A stretch of 64,000 bases of DNA from Stenogyne calaminthoides (Eukaryota > Streptophyta > Magnoliopsida > Lamiales > Lamiaceae): the NCBI GenBank assembly GCA_037126765.1, contig JBBCBC010000008.1, positions 434,001 to 498,000 of the forward strand. Reading direction: 5' to 3'. Each line of letters opens with the position of its first letter. The stretch's first letter is position 1. The notes beneath the pieces were generated by a model. That model worked only from the letters and a program-made list of their open reading frames with translations. It searched no databases and had not been told where the DNA came from. This document shows, piece by piece, positions 58,887 to 64,000 of this stretch. A program made the position numbers and the translations under genes.

Positions 58887-61800
58887 ATGGACTACGAGGC
58901 TTACGATAGTAGTGGTGAGTTTTTTTCTAGATTGAGAGCTCTAAAGATTCGATTTTGTTACCCGAGTAACATTAATTTCGTAGTAATTTTGTTTGGTTTA
59001 TTGGGGTTAGGGTTTGAGAGTGAGTTAGGGTTTTGTATCTTACATACATTGTCGTGTCAGAGACATTTTGGTAGCTGCAATTGTAGGGACCATCCGAATA
59101 GGGTTTGGATTGATAATCCTGATTTTTTCCTCAATGAGTGATTTTACTGATTTTTATTTCCAGTTTATGAATTGCTATGCAGTCTTTAAGTATTGAAGTA
59201 ATTTTTTCTTGGTTGGAATCTTTCGGTTGGTCTTTACCTCTGTTTTAGTTCTTGGTTGATAGTAGCTATGGTTGCTTAGAGTGGACTGGTTTGGTGCTTT
59301 CAGCTCCTTATTGGATCAATGTTGTGTTTTTGCATTGAATATAATGTGGTTCGAAGCACTTGATGGTCGACTTTTAAGAGAGATAGAATTTAGAAGTTGA
59401 ATTGATATAAAACTTCTACCATGTAAACTTTTGAGAGAACAAGTATGTTTGCAAGGTAGAAAATTTTCAAATATGATGAAAGTTTTGTTCTTTTCTGAAA
59501 ACCGAAGCAGGACATGCTTGATTAGTCATTAGTGTTGTGGTTAAGTGAGTGATGGGACCATGGGATATCAATATGGGGTTATGCTTTGTGGTAAATCTCA
59601 ATTATATATTTTTGGAGCATGGGTTATATATTAGTATTTATTTTGGACATGTAACTGGAATCCACTCTTACTTGAATACACTACTAATGGATGTAAAAAA
59701 TATATACATGTGCTTAAATAAATGCAAATTTGTCCTGCTTACTTTTTTCTTCCACGTCTCTGATTTTGCATTAATGTAGGTTAGATGACATTGTGCCCAG
59801 ATATTTATTAACTTGTCTGATGATCAAACAATTGGTTCATTAGTGCGGAAATCTAGTTTCACTATGATTGATAGATTTATCAAAATGTACTCACTATTTA
59901 TAACTTGTTGGATAATAATTATATTTGTTTCAGTTGTAATAGCTTTATTGCGAGGTCTTACTTCTCATATAATACGGATTTCTTAGTGCCTGATTATTTT
60001 ATGGGCTTTGTTTGCCACGTATATTTAGTTTCTCCCCTGTTTTTAACTGATGCTGTTGCAGGAACTGATGATGATTTTCCGCCACCACATCAAAATAGAA
60101 TGTCAAGAGGTGGCCGCATTTCTGGTAATGGAAGGCCCGCTCCCTTGGCTACTCACCCATATCCCAGGATGTATGAGGAGACCGATATGGAAGCTAAAAT
60201 TCACCAGCTTGAGCAAGAAGCTTACAGTTCAGTTCTAAGGGCATTTAAGGCTCAAGCTGATTCCCTTACTTGGGTATAGTTTGGATCACATGAATCTAAC
60301 GTGGCTTACTTGTTTGATCAGGTTTATATTTCGCTCAGTGAAATGCCTTTTTTTTTTCTTCAGGAGAAGGAAGGACTAATAACTGAGCTTAGGAAGGAGT
60401 TAAGATTATCAAATGAGGAGCACAGAGATCTTCTCAGCAGGGTTAATGCAGATGAGACTATCAGACGAATAAGGTTTTGCACATTAAACAAGATCTGTTA
60501 GAAAGTTATTTCTTTTTTCGACAAAAATAGCCCGATTTTGATTAAAAAATAATAATAATATTGGAAATACTCAGGGAGTGGAGACAACCGGGTGGAGTTC
60601 AACCAGGCATGCATGGAGCAAATCAAGCAGTACATGATGTGGTCCCCAGTCCTTCGATCTCAGCTTCTCGTAAAAAGCAGAAGATAGCCTCTTCAGTACC
60701 TTCCCAATCCTTTGGTGGTCCATCACCTTTCCACCCACAAGCAATGGCTCCAACGAACCAGCCTTCCTCATCAGCCATAAAGCGTGGGCCCAGTACTGGG
60801 CCTAAAGGCAAAAAACATAAACCTGTGAGTTATAAATCTTCATTGCTAATTTTTGCTCTGTTATACAATCTGCTGGTGCTTACTTTTAGTATTATACCAA
60901 TAGATACCACCTAGTTCATCTTCGATGAAAATGCAACATCCCCCTGGGTTGGTTGGAAGAGGTCAGTTTGCTAACCGCCATAGTGAACCAGCAGAAGGTG
61001 GTTCATTTGATTCATTAATTGGAAGGAAAGTTAGGACCAAGTGGCCTGATGATAATAATTTCTATGAAGCTGTTATCACTGATTACAATCCAATTGAGGT
61101 ATATTTAATTAATCTCTGGTGTTTGTGGACTTTCCTTTTGTTCATTTAATTCTTAAATTGTGTCTGGTTTTTCAGGGTCGACACTGTCTTGTTTATGATA
61201 TAGGTACTCAGAATGAAACAGTTGAATGGATTAACCTATCAGAGGTAGATGCTTTATTCTGCGTTGTAGAATCAGATGAATTGATATACATGTCTTGATA
61301 TCTTTATTAAAGTGATATAACGCAATTGACATTAAATTCTCATGCTATATAGATTGGAATATTCTTTTATGTGTTGGATTCTAAGGCTAGTATTATTCTC
61401 TGCTACGAAAGTGATCTAGATTCTTTTTTTTATAACTCGGTATCCGGCCCAAGGACCGACTAATCCGGGGGGACCAGAACCCACCGTCCACTAGCGGGGG
61501 CCCCACTTCAAGCCAGAGCTAAGCTCTATATGGACTGGTCCATCTCAAGAGTTGATCGCACCTTAGGGGGTTCGAACCTGAGACCTAGAGAGGAGCATAC
61601 TCCTAAGTCCCAAGCCTACAACCACTAGGCCAACCCTTGGGGGTTGAAAGTGATCTAGATACTACAGTGCTTTCCCCCAAAAAAAAAAAATAAAAAATCC
61701 CTAGGGGATTTGCTGAGTTCAATAGGAATCTTTTGTAAAAAAATGATGAAAATTTTGCATTTTTAGTTTTACTCGGTGGTTAAATGGCTTTGATACCATT

Positions 61801-62988
61801 ACAGTGTGATGTGATCATTTATGCCTCCTTGGAGGACATTGATTTAGGTGTCCTCGTGATTAAGGATTTACTTTATTGGAGGACATTGGGTTTGCTTCAT
61901 TGATTTATGCCTCATTGGAGGACATTATTTTAGTTTTACTCCCATGCTATGGTATGTCTTGTGCATTCATGTTGAATGATATATTTATAAAGTTTTGCCT
62001 TAGTGTCAAGTTTGAACCTATTGCCTTCGGTAATGCTGTGGAACTTCCCCTATATTTTCTTACGACTTACGAGGCAAAGCTTATTTTCTGTGACAATATA
62101 GGAGTACTTCTTATGGGCAAAGAAAACCTAAATTGCAATTTTCTTGAAATTTCTACTGTAGATTTCTCCAGAGGATATTAAATGGGAAGGTGAAGACCCT
62201 GGAATTTCTCGTCATGAAGTTTACGGTGGGCCAGGCCGTGGAATGAGCCGACCGCCTGGGCGGGACCATGCTCCAGGTTCCGGAAGAGGAAGAGGGTTGA
62301 CCAAAAGTCAATCTAGGAAAGACTTCCCACCATCACAGAATGGTATCGGAAAGAAGGGACCTGATGATATTCAGTTGCTTCATACGGAAACCCTAATTAA
62401 GGAGGTATGCAATGGTGGCTCAATTCATGCATATGTTTCATTTTAGCTAGCTACTCGTTAAATGATTCTTGAATCCGACCTTGGCAGGTGGAGAGGGTGT
62501 TCGGTACTGCTCATCCAGATCCTGTGGAGATTGAGAGGGCAAAGAAAGTTCTCAAGGTTAGCACCATTATTACTTCTCAGTGAAAACAACCACTACTAAC
62601 AACCTAATACCTTTTAGTAAAACAACTAATACCATTCTAAAATACACTTGAGTTGCACGGTGCACCTGGTGCATACAGATTTTTCTCGCACTTTCAGATG
62701 GGTTGAATATGTTCGTTTCTGGTGAAACAGGAGCATGAACTAGCACTCACCGATGCCATTGCAAGGCTTGCAGATTTATCCGACGGTGAAAGTGGTATGC
62801 ATTTTACTCTCTCTCTCTCTGTCTCACACATCCACATAATAAGGAAACCAACGAGAAAAACTATTGTATTCACATTACTTTCTATTTCAAATGAAATCTT
62901 CATTGAAGTCGTATTCTCTTTCTTGTGATTCCTTATGACAGAGGGGGGCGGTCATTTCTTACATGGGCAAGCATTGGACAGAGAATAA
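58887..62988 (+). CDS. EML: EMSY-like protein (ENT + Agenet/Tudor chromatin factor)
   Basis: Plant EMSY-LIKE nuclear protein, implicated in histone-mark reading and immunity/flowering control in Arabidopsis. Exons: 58887-58914, 60062-60273, 60364-60473, 60575-60824, 60904-61098, 61176-61244, 62162-62404, 62488-62556, 62731-62794, 62942-62988; 1287 nt, 428 aa, all junctions in phase. MDYEAYDSSG matches the family N terminus. ENT domain about 51-118 (DMEAKIHQLEQEAYSSVLRA, KEGLITELRKELR, VNADETIRRIREWR). Basic patch SRKKQKI. Agenet/Tudor about 235-290 (LIGRKVRTKWPDDNNFYEA, VITDYNPIEGRH, EWINLSEISPEDI). C-terminal helix 362-410 (TLIKEVERVFG, DAIARLADLSDGES). The tail after SDGES is short (EGGGHFLHGQALDRE). 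Intron 1 is 1.1 kb; intron 6 hosts a SINE. Confidence 0.96.
61422..61645 (-). mobile_element. SINE in EMSY-like intron 6, with 15-bp target duplication
   Basis: On the minus strand: A box TTGGCCTAGTGGTTGTAGG, B box GGTTCGAACCCC, then a body ending GGATACCGAGTTATAAAA. Flanked by a perfect GAAAGTGATCTAGAT (61407-61421, 61646-61660). The related body at 63726-63870 lacks the tRNA head. Confidence 0.9.
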
Positions 62989-64000
62989 CAAGACCGTTAA
63001 TATTTTGGGTCGAAGGCTTGCTATTTTTGCGGCTGGAAAAAAGGCGGGGTTGATTCAGGAGTGTTGTATTATGCCATATTCAGTGGACATTCCGAACATT
63101 TTGATGTTCTTGTTCAGTAATTTAGCATAGGCTAAGCCAGTAGCTGGATGGGGTTTTTCTTTTTGTGTTATTGTAGTGTCTGTAAAATATTAGTTACAAG
63201 TTACCTGTTCCATGTAAAAAGTTTTGTTCATGTTGATATATTTAGTTTTACTTTTCTTTCCTTTTTCTTTTAGATTTTATTCTACAAGATTTTTCACATG
63301 TCTTGCAAGTCTATCAGGAGTTGTATCAATTTTGTGCTTATAGCCTCTGTTTTGATTGTTTTTTCAAGTAAATTAGTTGTAGCCTCAACCGTCTTGTTAG
63401 CTTGAGGTTGTCATTTACTTGCTTTTACTAGATCAGATGTATGATACTCTATTTTTTAGACATGTTTAGTCCCATAATTTTATAGATCAATTTGTATTAT
63501 ATGAGTTAGTTTTTACAATTACTGTGGAACTATCATTTTTTAAACAAAATGCACCAGTTCATATATTTTTAATGAAACAATGAAAATACTTTAACATTAA
63601 AACTACTCAACCGTTGCAAACTTTCAAGGTATGTTTTGTGTATATAAGACTTTGTCTACTACTGTTATTTTATCACATCACATGTATATATATTTTTTTA
63701 ATTTCAAAACTCTTTTCTTTTTTGTTTTTGTTGATAACTCGGTATTTGGTCCAAATGCCGATTAATCCGGGAGATTAGAACATACCGTCCAATAATGGGG
63801 GTTCTATTTCAAGTTAGAGTAAAACTCTGTATGAATTAATTCATTTTAAGAGTTGATCGCACTGATCAACACGCATCTACCCTTTTAAGTATAATGCAAT
63901 CAATTGCCTTATTTGCTAAAACATGGGTGTGGAAAAAAATAGTAGGGGTTTTTGCTCCTTTTGGATAAAAAGAAAATAAAAAGATCATTACACATTCAGA
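62989..64000. other. 3' UTR of EMSY-like gene and downstream spacer
   Basis: 62989 to about 63300 is probable 3' UTR. 63560-63660 holds a dispersed repeat ending ATATAAGACTTTGTCT. No further gene starts before the window edge. Confidence 0.5.
63726..63870 (-). mobile_element. Head-less SINE remnant
   Basis: GATAACTCGGTATTTGGTCC, ATGCCGATTAATCCGGGAGA and AAGAGTTGATCGCACT match the body of the SINE at 61422-61645 with many substitutions; the A/B-box head is missing. An older 5'-truncated copy. Confidence 0.75.

Noticed and set aside
61530..61640. Possible tRNA gene (good A and B boxes on the minus strand)
   Set aside because: No cloverleaf acceptor or anticodon stem, and it is followed by a SINE body and framed by a 15-bp target duplication.

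Overview
This is a plant nuclear window from a eudicot, most likely an asterid (lamiid). That placement rests on the AT-rich non-coding DNA, GT-AG multi-exon genes, plant-specific protein families and dense plant transposon families; the species cannot be named from sequence alone. All gene models below were built by hand from splice signals, reading phase and family motifs.

Left part (1-32.1 kb): a head-to-tail tandem array of three glycoside hydrolase family 1 (GH1, beta-glucosidase) copies, all on the minus strand. Copy A (1-7072) reads open through 13 exons with both catalytic glutamates; its last few codons lie off the window. Copy B (14502-20977) has lost exons 5-10, and a Ty1/copia reverse-transcriptase fragment sits in the gap. 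Copy C (25502-32065) keeps all 13 exon positions but has a frameshifted signal peptide, a nonsense codon and broken acceptor at exon 4, and a 44-nt deletion that removes the acid/base motif. So there is one probable enzyme and two pseudogenes. Their introns and spacers hold CACTA, Stowaway, MULE, hAT, LTR, copia and retroposon remnants. The LTR element at 8149-10854 appears interleaved with sequence about 2.6-2.7 kb downstream, which looks like a haplotype-mixing assembly artefact.

Middle part (32-47 kb): gene-poor. It contains a tandemly duplicated segment beside tiny basic exons (33.9-34.9 kb), a decayed gene relic (36.4-38.1 kb), a second CACTA element related to the first (38848-40244), and assorted repeats.

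Right part (47-64 kb): three conventional genes that look intact. They are a zf-HIT box C/D snoRNP assembly protein (BCD1, minus, 47222-49960), a GARP/MYB-CC transcription factor (plus, 55325-57480) and an EMSY-like ENT/Agenet chromatin protein (plus, 58887-62988). Between or inside them lie SINEs with target-site duplications and a 1.2-kb fully palindromic MULE. The three genes act in snoRNP assembly, transcription and chromatin; nothing in the sequence ties them functionally to the glucosidase array.
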